Shown here piece after piece: positions 42,772 to 49,378 of a stretch of 49,378 bases of DNA. The stretch covers positions 1-49,378 of the forward strand of contig JADLCS010000012.1 in assembly GCA_020847075.1 (NCBI GenBank). Reading direction: 5' to 3'. The notes beneath the pieces are model-generated. The model was not told the origin of the DNA. It made no database searches and saw nothing but the letters and a program-made list of their open reading frames with translations. The position numbers and the translations under genes are program-made. This DNA comes from Gammaproteobacteria bacterium. GTDB taxonomy: Bacteria > Pseudomonadota > Gammaproteobacteria > SZUA-140. Position 1 is the first letter of the stretch, and the number at the start of each line of letters is the position of its first letter.

Positions 42772-44505
42772 TCAGGCGCCGGCGATGGCGAGCGCCTCTT
42801 CCAGCGAGGTCCTGCCCTCCCGGGCCAGGCGCAGGGCCTGATCCAGCAGGGAAACCATGCCCTGTTCCCGCGCCAGGCCGGCGAGCTCCGCGGCCGGGGC
42901 ATTGGCGCCGATCAGGGCGGCGATGCCGGGGGTGACGGGCAGCACCTCGCAGATGACGCGGCGCCCGCGGTAGCCGGTGAAATTGCAGGCCGCGCAGCCG
43001 GCGCCGCGCAGAAACCCGCCGCCTCCGTCCCGCCCTTCCCCCGCCTGGGGCGGCGCCTCCTGCGACCGGCTGCAGTGGGGGCAGATCAGCCGGATCAGGC
43101 GCTGGGACATCACCCCGAGCAGGATCGAGGCCAGGATGTACGGCTCGACGCCCATGTCGATCAACCGGGCGACGGTGTCGGGGGCGCTGTTCGTATGCAG
43201 CGTGCTCATCACCAGGTGGCCGGTGAGCGCGGCCTGGCAGGCGATGGCGGCAGTCTCGCCGTCGCGGATCTCGCCGACCATGATCACGTCCGGGTCGTGG
43301 CGCAGGAAGCGGCGCAGCACCTCGGCGAAACCCAGACCGATCCTGTCCGCGATCTGTACCTGTTCGACGCCCTCCATGCCGTATTCGACCGGGTCCTCCA
43401 CGCTCAGGATATGGGCGCCCGTCGCGCGGACCTCGTTCAGCAGCGCGTACAGCGTGGTCGATTTCCCCGAGCCGGTCGGTCCGGCGACCAGCAGGAGCCC
43501 GTGCGGGCGCTGCAGAATGCGCAGCATCTCCCCGGCCTCGCGCTCCGGCAGGCCGAGGCCGGCGAACGGTTTCAGCCCGACCTCCTTGTCCAGGATGCGG
43601 ATCACCACGCTCTCTCCGTTCACGGTCGGGATCACCGAGACACGCAGGTCGATGTCCCGGCCGCCGCGCCGCAGCCGCGCGTTGCCCTCCTGCGGCAGGC
43701 GCCGTTCCGCGATATTCATGTGGCCGATGATCTTGAGCCGGCTCACCAGCGCCGGAAGCAGCGATTTGTGCAGCGAACGGGAGAACTGCAGACCGCCGTC
43801 GACCCGGTAATAGACGTCGATCCGCTCGCGCTCGGGGCGGATATTGACGTCCGAGGCGTGGCGCATGATGCCCTGCAGGATGATGGCGTTCAGCAGGCGC
43901 ACGATGGGCCGGCGCGTCGCCGCGCGCGCGGCCGGATCCTCCGGCGCCTCCGCCTCCGGATCGCTATAGGCCGTGTCCGGGCGGGCCACCTCCAGCGCCT
44001 CGTCCTCGTCGACCTTCGAGTAGCAGCGGCTGTGGGCCAGCGCGATGTCTTCCGCCGAGGCCAGCACCGGGATCACGCTGGCCCCGGTATTGAAACGGAT
44101 CAGTTCCAGCGTGGCGGCATCGAGCGGGTTTTCCAGCGCCACGATCAAACGCTCGCCGCTCTCGGCCAGCGGCAACACCGTATGCTGGACGGCGAACTCG
44201 GCCGGCAGCCGCGCCAGCACGGCCGCGTCCAGCGGCAACTGATCCAGCGCGACGCAGGGGATGCCGAACTTGCGGGCGAGCGCCTGGTGGATCTGGCCGG
44301 CGTTGAGCACGCCGCTCTCGACCAGGATGCGTCCGAGGTGCTTGTTACGTTCCCGGCCCTGGCGGGCCAGCGCCTGATCCAGTTGCGCCGGATCGATGAG
44401 CCCGGATTCGAGCAGAATGCCGCCGAGGGGACGGTCGGGCGGAGGCCGGCGGTCGTCCACCAGCCGCAGCAGTTCCTCTACCGAAGACAGCGGGATCCTT
44501 TCCAT
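42772..44505 (-). CDS. GspE/PilB/MshE-family type II secretion or type IV pilus ATPase
   Basis: 577 residues from ATG 44505 (AAGG seven bases upstream). Two N-terminal MshEN/GspE-N helical modules (LGGILLESGLIDPAQLDQALARQ and LGRILVESGVLNAGQIHQALARKFG) precede the ATPase core: Walker A VAGPTGSGKSTTLYALL, Asp box SVEDPVEYG, Walker B VIMVGEIRDGETA, His box GHLVMSTLHTNSAPDT and the four-Cys zinc site CPHC...GCAACNFTGYRG. Tandem MshEN modules often bind c-di-GMP, and a diguanylate cyclase is divergent next door. There are no pilus or secretion partner genes in the window, so the machine it drives is unknown. Confidence 0.88.
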   Translation of the reverse strand: MERIPLSSVEELLRLVDDRRPPPDRPLGGILLESGLIDPAQLDQALARQGRERNKHLGRILVESGVLNAGQIHQALARKFGIPCVALDQLPLDAAVLARLPAEFAVQHTVLPLAESGERLIVALENPLDAATLELIRFNTGASVIPVLASAEDIALAHSRCYSKVDEDEALEVARPDTAYSDPEAEAPEDPAARAATRRPIVRLLNAIILQGIMRHASDVNIRPERERIDVYYRVDGGLQFSRSLHKSLLPALVSRLKIIGHMNIAERRLPQEGNARLRRGGRDIDLRVSVIPTVNGESVVIRILDKEVGLKPFAGLGLPEREAGEMLRILQRPHGLLLVAGPTGSGKSTTLYALLNEVRATGAHILSVEDPVEYGMEGVEQVQIADRIGLGFAEVLRRFLRHDPDVIMVGEIRDGETAAIACQAALTGHLVMSTLHTNSAPDTVARLIDMGVEPYILASILLGVMSQRLIRLICPHCSRSQEAPPQAGEGRDGGGGFLRGAGCAACNFTGYRGRRVICEVLPVTPGIAALIGANAPAAELAGLAREQGMVSLLDQALRLAREGRTSLEEALAIAGA

Positions 44506-44648
44506 GTGCACCTTCCCTGGCGCCGATGGCGTCGATGATGTCCTGATCGGTTGCCCCATCATGCGCGCCGCGGCGGCCGGGGACAAGCCCGTCGCAGCGG
44601 AGAAAAGTCGGGATACGATCAGCGGAGCATGGCCGCCTCCCCGCCGCC

Positions 44649-44670
44649 ATCCTCCCGGCACCGGGAGGAT
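44649..44670. other. Perfect 10-base inverted repeat
   Basis: ATCCTCCCGG, CA, CCGGGAGGAT. It is about 145 bases upstream of the PilB-like start and has no T-run, so it could be an operator or an RNA hairpin. It does not belong to the dispersed families. Confidence 0.55.
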
Positions 44671-44683
44671 TTGTGAGTGTTTA

Positions 44684-44783
44684 ACGGGTAATGGGTGATA
44701 GGTAATTCAAGAAAACGGTCGACACACTGTTCCGGCCGGAACAGCCTTTCTGCCATCACCCATCACCCATCACCCATCACCCG
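44684..44783. repeat. GGGTGAT-type inverted heptamer element in a divergent region
   Basis: Left array about 44684-44706 (GGGTAAT, GGGTGAT, AGGTAAT), spacer about 48 bases, right inverted array about 44755-44783 (four ATCACCC units). It is the only paired element in the window not located behind a stop codon. Confidence 0.88.
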
Positions 44784-44913
44784 GGCGCGAATCCGTCCCC
44801 GAGTCCCGAAATCGCCGCGAAGGCTATTTTCTTCGCCGAAAGAGTATGTTAAGAATGACCAGGCGATTCCCGCGAAACGCGGCCCTTCCCTCGGGACCGC
44901 GCCGGACGATCGC

Positions 44914-44929
44914 TGGCATGGATGTTGCT
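44914..44929 (+). promoter_or_regulatory. Sigma-54 (-24/-12) promoter of the diguanylate cyclase
   Basis: TGGCATG, four bases, TTGCT: one mismatch to the consensus TGGCACG-N4-TTGC(A/T), with GG and GC in the required places. Predicted transcription start is near 44940, giving a short leader to ATG 44978. That argues against starts further upstream. Confidence 0.65.
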
Positions 44930-44977
44930 AATTTCCAGACAATAAATCCACGGCGAGCACTGAGGAATCACTCATCG

Positions 44978-45910
44978 ATGCCGCAGCATAAGAAACAGGA
45001 TGGCAACGAGGCGGCCTACGAACTGGGCAATCTGGCCCTGATGTCCAGCGCCCTCGAGACCGACGCCGGCCTGCCCGAAGGGACCGCGAAGGCGCTGCAG
45101 ATCGCCGGCATGCTGCAGACCACGCTCGAACTCGACCAGCTGATCGAGGTCTTTTCCCAGCAGATCGAGGGACTGGTCCCGCACAACAGCATCGCCTACG
45201 ACTACAAGCCGCTGCAGATCGCGGTGGCGCGCGGAAAACCCGAGAAGCACTCCTGCTCCTATCAACTGGTGGTGGCGGCCCAGACCCTCGGCCAGCTCGT
45301 CTTCACGCGCCGCAGGAAGTTCACTGCCAATGAGACCCATCTGCTCGAACACCTGCTCTGCTGCCTGGTCTATCCCCTGCGCAACGCCATCCTGTACCGG
45401 CATGCGCTCACCGCCGCGCTGACCGATCCGCTCACCGGCGTCAACAATCGCACCGCCATGAACAGCGCGCTCATCCGCGAAACGGAGCTCGCGCGCCGGC
45501 ACGGCAACGCGCTGTCGCTCATTGCGGCGGATCTCGATCACTTCAAGCGGATCAACGACGGCTACGGGCACCTCGCGGGGGATTTCATCCTCAAGACCGT
45601 CGCCGAAACCCTCAGCGACTGTACGCGCCGCACCGACATCCTGTTCCGTTCCGGCGGCGAGGACTTCCTCATCCTGCTGAGCAACACCAACAAGCCGGGG
45701 GCGATGCGGCTCGCCGAACGCATCCGCGCCGCGGTCGACTCCAGCGAGCTCATCTACGGCGACCACCGGATCCCCGTCACGGTCAGCCTCGGCGTGGCCT
45801 GTTTCGCCAAGGGCGACAACAGCGAGAGCCTGTTCGAGAAGGCCGACGGCGCGTTGTACGCCGCCAAGGCGGCCGGGCGCAACTGCGTCAGACACGCGGA
45901 CGCGCTCTGA
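44978..45910 (+). CDS. Diguanylate cyclase (GGDEF domain, GGEDF variant)
   Basis: 310 residues from ATG 44978, chosen because it lies downstream of the sigma-54-type promoter; ATG 44918 lies inside that promoter. The N-terminal half (MLQTTLELDQLIEVFSQQIEGLVPHNSIAYDY...LEHLLCCLVYPLRNAILYRHAL) looks like a GAF-type sensor. The C-terminal GGDEF domain has TDPLTGVNNRTAM, ADLDHFKRINDGYGHLAGDFIL, the product-inhibition site RRTD and the active site RSGGEDF, where D and E are exchanged at the third and fourth positions. All other residues suggest activity. It is divergent from the PilB-like gene. Confidence 0.88.
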   Translation: MPQHKKQDGNEAAYELGNLALMSSALETDAGLPEGTAKALQIAGMLQTTLELDQLIEVFSQQIEGLVPHNSIAYDYKPLQIAVARGKPEKHSCSYQLVVAAQTLGQLVFTRRRKFTANETHLLEHLLCCLVYPLRNAILYRHALTAALTDPLTGVNNRTAMNSALIRETELARRHGNALSLIAADLDHFKRINDGYGHLAGDFILKTVAETLSDCTRRTDILFRSGGEDFLILLSNTNKPGAMRLAERIRAAVDSSELIYGDHRIPVTVSLGVACFAKGDNSESLFEKADGALYAAKAAGRNCVRHADAL

Positions 45911-46019
45911 CCCGGGTCTGTTTTTGTGACGGGGTTCTGTTCCCCGTATCGCGACCTTAAAGACTTTCCTTCCGTCGCCGTTTCCCTGTAGGCTTGCCAC
46001 GAACCGGGAGCCACAGGCA

Positions 46020-46313
46020 ATGAAATCTCTGACTCGTCATACCTCCATCCTGCTCGCCGCGACCCTGCTGTCGGCGGCATCCACGACCCAGGCCGCTCCG
46101 GCCGGGGACGCCGCCGTCACGGCGGCCCCCGCGCGCGGCGCGACCATGGGCGCGGTCGAACGGAATCTCGGGAAACCCGCCCAGGTCCTGCCCGCGGTGG
46201 GCGCCCCCCCGATCACACGCTGGGTCTATCCCGCGTTCACCGTGTATTTCGAACACCAGTACGTCATCCACAGCGTGATCCCCGCCGCGCCCGGACCCGC
46301 CGCCGGACCCTGA
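46020..46313 (+). CDS. Small exported protein of unknown function (OmlA/SmpA-like pattern)
   Basis: 97 residues. A signal peptide (HTSILLAATLLSAASTTQA) is followed by GATMGAVERNLGKPAQVLPAVGAPPITRWVYPAFTVYFEHQYVIHSVI. I recognise this as a widespread gammaproteobacterial short exported family, sometimes labelled phosphodiesterase without evidence; the M-x2-VE--LG-P opening resembles the BamE/SmpA fold. The end is Pro/Ala-rich and probably disordered. It stands between the cyclase and aguA, transcribed the same way. Confidence 0.75.
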   Translation: MKSLTRHTSILLAATLLSAASTTQAAPAGDAAVTAAPARGATMGAVERNLGKPAQVLPAVGAPPITRWVYPAFTVYFEHQYVIHSVIPAAPGPAAGP

Positions 46314-46399
46314 GCCCGCACCGCCCCGGCGCGAGACACGCCGGGCGTTTGGTGGCATCATAGGCGGCTTCTCCGAATGCCGCAGGCGAGGCCACGCAC

Positions 46400-47479
46400 A
46401 TGCCCCATCCATCTCCCGTACGCCCGCGCCGTCTGCCGGCCGAATGGGAACCCCAGGATGCGGTCATGCTCACCTGGCCACGCGCCGACAGCGACTGGCG
46501 GGAAGAGCTGCCCGGGGTCGAGCCGGTCTTCGCCGCCGTCGCCTCGGCGGTCAGCCGCCACGAACGGCTCATCATCACCTGCCGGGACGAGGCGCACCGC
46601 GGACACGTCGCCGCCCTGCTCGAACACGCCCGCGTCCGCATGGAGGCGGTGCGCTTCTTCATCGCCCCCTCGAACGACGTCTGGGTGCGCGACCATGGAC
46701 CGATCACCCTGATCGAGGACGGCCGCCCGATCCTGTGCGACTTCACCTTCAACGGCTGGGGCGGTAAATACGAGGCCAGCGACGACAACGAGATCACCCG
46801 CCGCCTGCATGCCCAGGGCGCCTTCGGGGATACGCCGCTGCGCCGCTCCGATTTCGTGCTGGAGGGCGGCAGCCTGGAAAGCGACGGCCGGGGCACGCTG
46901 CTCACCACGACGCAGTGCCTGCTCGCCCCGACCCGCAATCCCGGCCGCTCGCGCGTGGAGATCGAGGCCAGCCTCCGGACCGAACTCGGCGTCGACCGCG
47001 TGCTGTGGCTGGAACACGGCTGGCTCGCCGGCGACGATACCGACAGCCATGTCGATCAACTGGCCCGCTTCTGCGACGCGCGCACCATCGCCTACGCCTC
47101 CTGCGCGGACGAGACGGACGAGCACTATCCCGTGCTGCGGGCGATGGAAGTGGAACTGGCCGCCCTGCGCGACCCCGACGGCCGCCCCTATACCCTGGTG
47201 CCGTTGCCACTGCCGCTGCCCAAGCGTGACCGGGACGGGCGGCGCCTGGCGGCGAGCTATGCCAATTTCCTCGTCATCGACGGTGCGGTGCTGGCGCCGG
47301 TGTACAACGACCCCGCCGACCGGATCGCCCTGGAACGCCTCGCCGCCTGCTTCCCCGGCCGCGAGATCATCGACATCCCCTGCCTGCCCCTGATCTCGCA
47401 GAACGGCAGCCTGCACTGTGCTACCATGCAGATTCCCGCCGGAACGCTGCCGGACACCGACCGGGCACCGGCGGCATGA
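46400..47479 (+). CDS. aguA: Agmatine deiminase
   Basis: 359 residues. RLPAEWEPQDAVMLTWPRADSDW at the N-terminus, SNDVWVRDHGPI, FTFNGWGGKY, LEGGSLESDGRGTLLTT, EHGWLAGDDTDSHVDQLARF (catalytic His/Asp) and the C-terminal SQNGSLHCATMQIPA with the nucleophilic Cys are all present. It hydrolyses agmatine to N-carbamoylputrescine and ammonia. It is followed 22 bases later by aguB, the next step. Confidence 0.95.
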   Translation: MPHPSPVRPRRLPAEWEPQDAVMLTWPRADSDWREELPGVEPVFAAVASAVSRHERLIITCRDEAHRGHVAALLEHARVRMEAVRFFIAPSNDVWVRDHGPITLIEDGRPILCDFTFNGWGGKYEASDDNEITRRLHAQGAFGDTPLRRSDFVLEGGSLESDGRGTLLTTTQCLLAPTRNPGRSRVEIEASLRTELGVDRVLWLEHGWLAGDDTDSHVDQLARFCDARTIAYASCADETDEHYPVLRAMEVELAALRDPDGRPYTLVPLPLPLPKRDRDGRRLAASYANFLVIDGAVLAPVYNDPADRIALERLAACFPGREIIDIPCLPLISQNGSLHCATMQIPAGTLPDTDRAPAA

Positions 47480-47501
47480 ATCCCGGCACGAACCCGCATC
47501 C

Positions 47502-48392
47502 ATGACCACGGCATCGATCAAACTCGGACTGATTCAGCAGACCTGCGGCGCCGACCGCGACGATAACCTCGCGCGCAGCGCGGCGGGCGTCCGCGCGGCC
47601 GCCGCGCTCGGCGCGGAGCTCATCCTGCTGCAGGAACTGCACGCGGGCCCGTACTTCTGCCAGACCGAAGACCCCGCCGTCTTCGATCTGGCCGAGCCGA
47701 TCCCGGCCGGCCCCACCTGCCGCGCCCTGTCCGCGCTCGCCGCCGAGCTCGGCGTCGTCATCGTCGGTTCGGTGTTCGAGCGCCGCGCGAGCGGCCTCTA
47801 TCACAACACCGCGGTCGTATTCGAACGCGACGGCGCGCTGGCCGGCACCTACCGCAAGATGCACATCCCGGACGATCCGGGCTATTACGAAAAATTCTAC
47901 TTCACGCCCGGCGACCTCGGCTTCACCCCCATCGACACCTCGGCCGGGCGGCTGGGCGTGCTGGTGTGCTGGGATCAGTGGTATCCCGAGGCCGCGCGCC
48001 TGATGGCGCTGGCCGGCGCCGAGATCCTGCTCTATCCCACCGCCATCGGCTGGGACCCGCGTGACGACGAGGACGAACACACGCGCCAGCGCGACGCCTG
48101 GCGGACCGTCCAGCGCGCCCATGCGGTCGCCAACGGCCTCCCGGTCGCCGCCTGCAACCGCGTCGGCCGCGAGACGGACCCGTCCGGCCAGTCGCCCGGC
48201 ATCGAATTCTGGGGCGGCAGCTTCGTCTGCGGACCGCAGGGCGAGATCCTCGCCGAGGCCGAGCGCGACCCCGAAGTACTCCTCGTCGAGATCGACCGCG
48301 CCCGCGGCGAGACGGTGCGGCGGATGTGGCCCTATCTGCGGGACCGGCGTATCGACGCGTATGGGGATCTGATGCGGAGGTTTCGGGACTAA
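47502..48392 (+). CDS. aguB: N-carbamoylputrescine amidase (nitrilase superfamily)
   Basis: 296 residues from ATG 47502; a longer frame starts inside aguA. The nitrilase triad is visible as Glu in LILLQELHAGPYFCQ, Lys in TYRKMHIPDDPGYYEKFYFTPGD and Cys in LGVLVCWDQWYPEAARLMALAGAEILLYPTAIG; VAACNRVGRE and FWGGSFVCGPQGEILAEA follow. It releases putrescine from N-carbamoylputrescine. The final RD and the TAA stop are at the start of an ACTAAGG-type element. Confidence 0.95.
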   Translation: MTTASIKLGLIQQTCGADRDDNLARSAAGVRAAAALGAELILLQELHAGPYFCQTEDPAVFDLAEPIPAGPTCRALSALAAELGVVIVGSVFERRASGLYHNTAVVFERDGALAGTYRKMHIPDDPGYYEKFYFTPGDLGFTPIDTSAGRLGVLVCWDQWYPEAARLMALAGAEILLYPTAIGWDPRDDEDEHTRQRDAWRTVQRAHAVANGLPVAACNRVGRETDPSGQSPGIEFWGGSFVCGPQGEILAEAERDPEVLLVEIDRARGETVRRMWPYLRDRRIDAYGDLMRRFRD

Positions 48393-48528
48393 AAGAAAGG
48401 ACTAAGGGCTTAGGACTAAGGGCTGAGTGAAAGTCAAAACATAAAAAACTCAAACTTTACCCTTTATATGAGGATCAAAATGTCATTATTTTTTTACTTA
48501 GTCCTTAGCCCTTAGTCCTAAGCCCTAG
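48385..48528. repeat. ACTAAGG-type inverted heptamer element (aguB-DAHP synthase-like)
   Basis: Left array about 48385-48427 (first unit GGGACTAAAAG overlaps the aguB stop), AT-rich spacer of about 67 bases, right inverted array about 48495-48528. Confidence 0.9.
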
Positions 48529-48599
48529 ACTTCACAAATTACGCTGCGCTTGCCCCAGACTACAGACTAACCAGATTAGATAAACAGGTAACAACCACC

Positions 48600-49378
48600 A
48601 TGATCCTGATCCTGTCTCCCAACACCGATAAGAACGGCGCCGAGTTCCGTCAGTTGATGAATCACCTGGAGCATCTGCGAAACATCCAGGCGCGCATTCA
48701 TCAGGAGATCGGCACCCAGCAGACCCTGACCGAGATCTACCTGATCGGCGATACCCTCGCGCTCGACGAGGCGGAGATGTCGGAACTACCGTGCGTGGAG
48801 CGCGTGGTGCGGGTGTCGGAGGAATACCGGGTGCTCGGGCGTCACAAAGGCGACAATCGCCCCACCTCGTTCGAATACAACGGCCTGCGTTTCGGTCAGG
48901 ATACCCTGCACGTCTTCGCCGGCCTGTGTGCGGTGGATACGCCGGAACACGTCGAGCGCATGATGAAGGCGCTGCAGGAGCACGGCCAGGTGTGCACGCG
49001 CATGGGCGCCTACAAGCCGCGCACCAATCCATATTCCTTCCAGGGTCACGGCAAGAATTGCCTGCCTTACGTGTTCGAACTGGCGGGCAAGTACGGCATC
49101 AAGTGCATCGCCATGGAGGTGACGCACGAGGCCCACATCCTGGAGATCAAGGCCGCGCTGGAGCAGACCGGCCACCCGACCGGCATCATGCTGCAGATCG
49201 GCACGCGCAACACGCAGAACTTCGAGCTGCTCAAGTTCACCGGCCGCCAGCACGAATTCCCGGTGCTGCTCAAGCGCGGCTTCGGCATCACCCTGGAAGA
49301 ATCGCTCAACGCCGCCGAATACCTCGCCAGCGAGGGCAACCGCAAGGTGATCTTCGGCCTACGCGGCATGAAGACCAA
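48600..49378 (+). CDS. DAHP synthase-like protein, second copy (partial, C-terminus outside window)
   Basis: 259 codons in an open frame to the window end. It starts MILILSPNTDKNGAEFRQLMNHLEHL, a regulatory-domain-like N-terminus, then RMGAYKPRTNPYSFQG, IMLQIGTRNTQNFELLKFTGRQHEFPVLLKRGFGITLEESLNAAEYLASEGN, which matches the type I-beta DAHP synthase barrel. The usual GGPCSVE is replaced by FAGLCAVDT: the metal-binding Cys is kept, the preceding Gly-Pro is not. With a clear aroF at 22312 this is a divergent paralogue, perhaps feedback-different or with another substrate. The remaining metal ligands lie beyond the window. Confidence 0.82.
   Translation, partial: MILILSPNTDKNGAEFRQLMNHLEHLRNIQARIHQEIGTQQTLTEIYLIGDTLALDEAEMSELPCVERVVRVSEEYRVLGRHKGDNRPTSFEYNGLRFGQDTLHVFAGLCAVDTPEHVERMMKALQEHGQVCTRMGAYKPRTNPYSFQGHGKNCLPYVFELAGKYGIKCIAMEVTHEAHILEIKAALEQTGHPTGIMLQIGTRNTQNFELLKFTGRQHEFPVLLKRGFGITLEESLNAAEYLASEGNRKVIFGLRGMKT

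Larger units (their letters stand above)
44506..44977. other. Divergent regulatory gap between pilB-like ATPase and diguanylate cyclase
   Basis: About 470 bases with no gene I support; frames running into it from both sides look like upstream extensions. It contains a perfect hairpin (44649-44670), a GGGTGAT-type heptamer element (44684-44783) and a sigma-54-type promoter (44914-44929). Confidence 0.6.

Noticed and set aside
44846..44977. Longer diguanylate cyclase start
   Set aside because: It would place the sigma-54-type promoter inside the coding region, and the added residues show no family likeness.

Overview
The window looks like a chromosomal segment of a GC-rich gammaproteobacterium. 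The evidence is the gene order ubiG-mtaD-mtnA-gyrA-serC-pheA-(aroF)-tyrA-aroA-cmk-rpsA-ihfB with an O-antigen/exopolysaccharide locus and wzz next to ihfB, an order I know from Pseudomonas aeruginosa. It also has hpnCDE-type squalene genes and a type I-beta DAHP synthase, which point towards Chromatiales/Acidiferrobacterales-like lineages; the family is not certain. No rRNA, tRNA, CRISPR or transposase gene was seen.

Layout. Positions 1-5525 (minus strand) form an AT-richer surface-polysaccharide block: a Wzy-like polymerase cut by the window edge, a Wzx-like flippase, two P-loop kinase-like proteins (one fused to a nucleotidyltransferase fold) and an EPS-associated MarR regulator. A 420-base gap marks a clear composition change. 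Positions 5947-13486 (minus) hold the GC-rich sugar-nucleotide part: cysC, gmhA, gmhB, fcl, a small S23/four-helix-bundle gene, gmd, manC and wzz. Positions 13849-29821 (minus) carry comEA-like, pyrF, lapB, lapA, ihfB, rpsA, cmk, aroA, tyrA, aroF, pheA, serA, serC and gyrA, so chorismate, Phe/Tyr, serine and translation genes share one direction. Then come mtnA (minus) and, on the plus strand, an OmpA-like protein, mtaD, ubiG, a Gph/MupP phosphatase, rmuC, hpnC, cls, hpnD and hpnE. A GNAT gene, a lipoprotein and a PilB/GspE-like ATPase run back on the minus strand. The right end has a diguanylate cyclase behind a sigma-54-type promoter, a small exported protein, aguA and aguB (agmatine to putrescine), and a second DAHP-synthase-like gene cut by the window end.

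The most striking non-genic feature is a dense family of composite repeats. Each is a pair of heptamer arrays in inverted orientation around a short spacer. Three heptamers are used (GTGAGGC, GGGTGAT and ACTAAGG types) and the two arms of one element are always of the same type. I count fourteen paired elements between 6.5 and 48.5 kb, thirteen of them between a stop codon and the next co-directional gene. Three more arrays lie in frame inside manC and fcl. Arrays at gene 3' ends are in the orientation that has stops in all three frames and often supply the stop codon itself; the GTGAGGC arrays inside genes are in the stop-free orientation. One element encloses the S23/Avd-like four-helix-bundle gene. 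A second family, a palindrome of the GGGGACAGACTT type, lies in frame inside aroA and supplies both stop codons of the convergent hpnE/GNAT pair. None of the heptamer elements lies in the AT-rich block at the left end.
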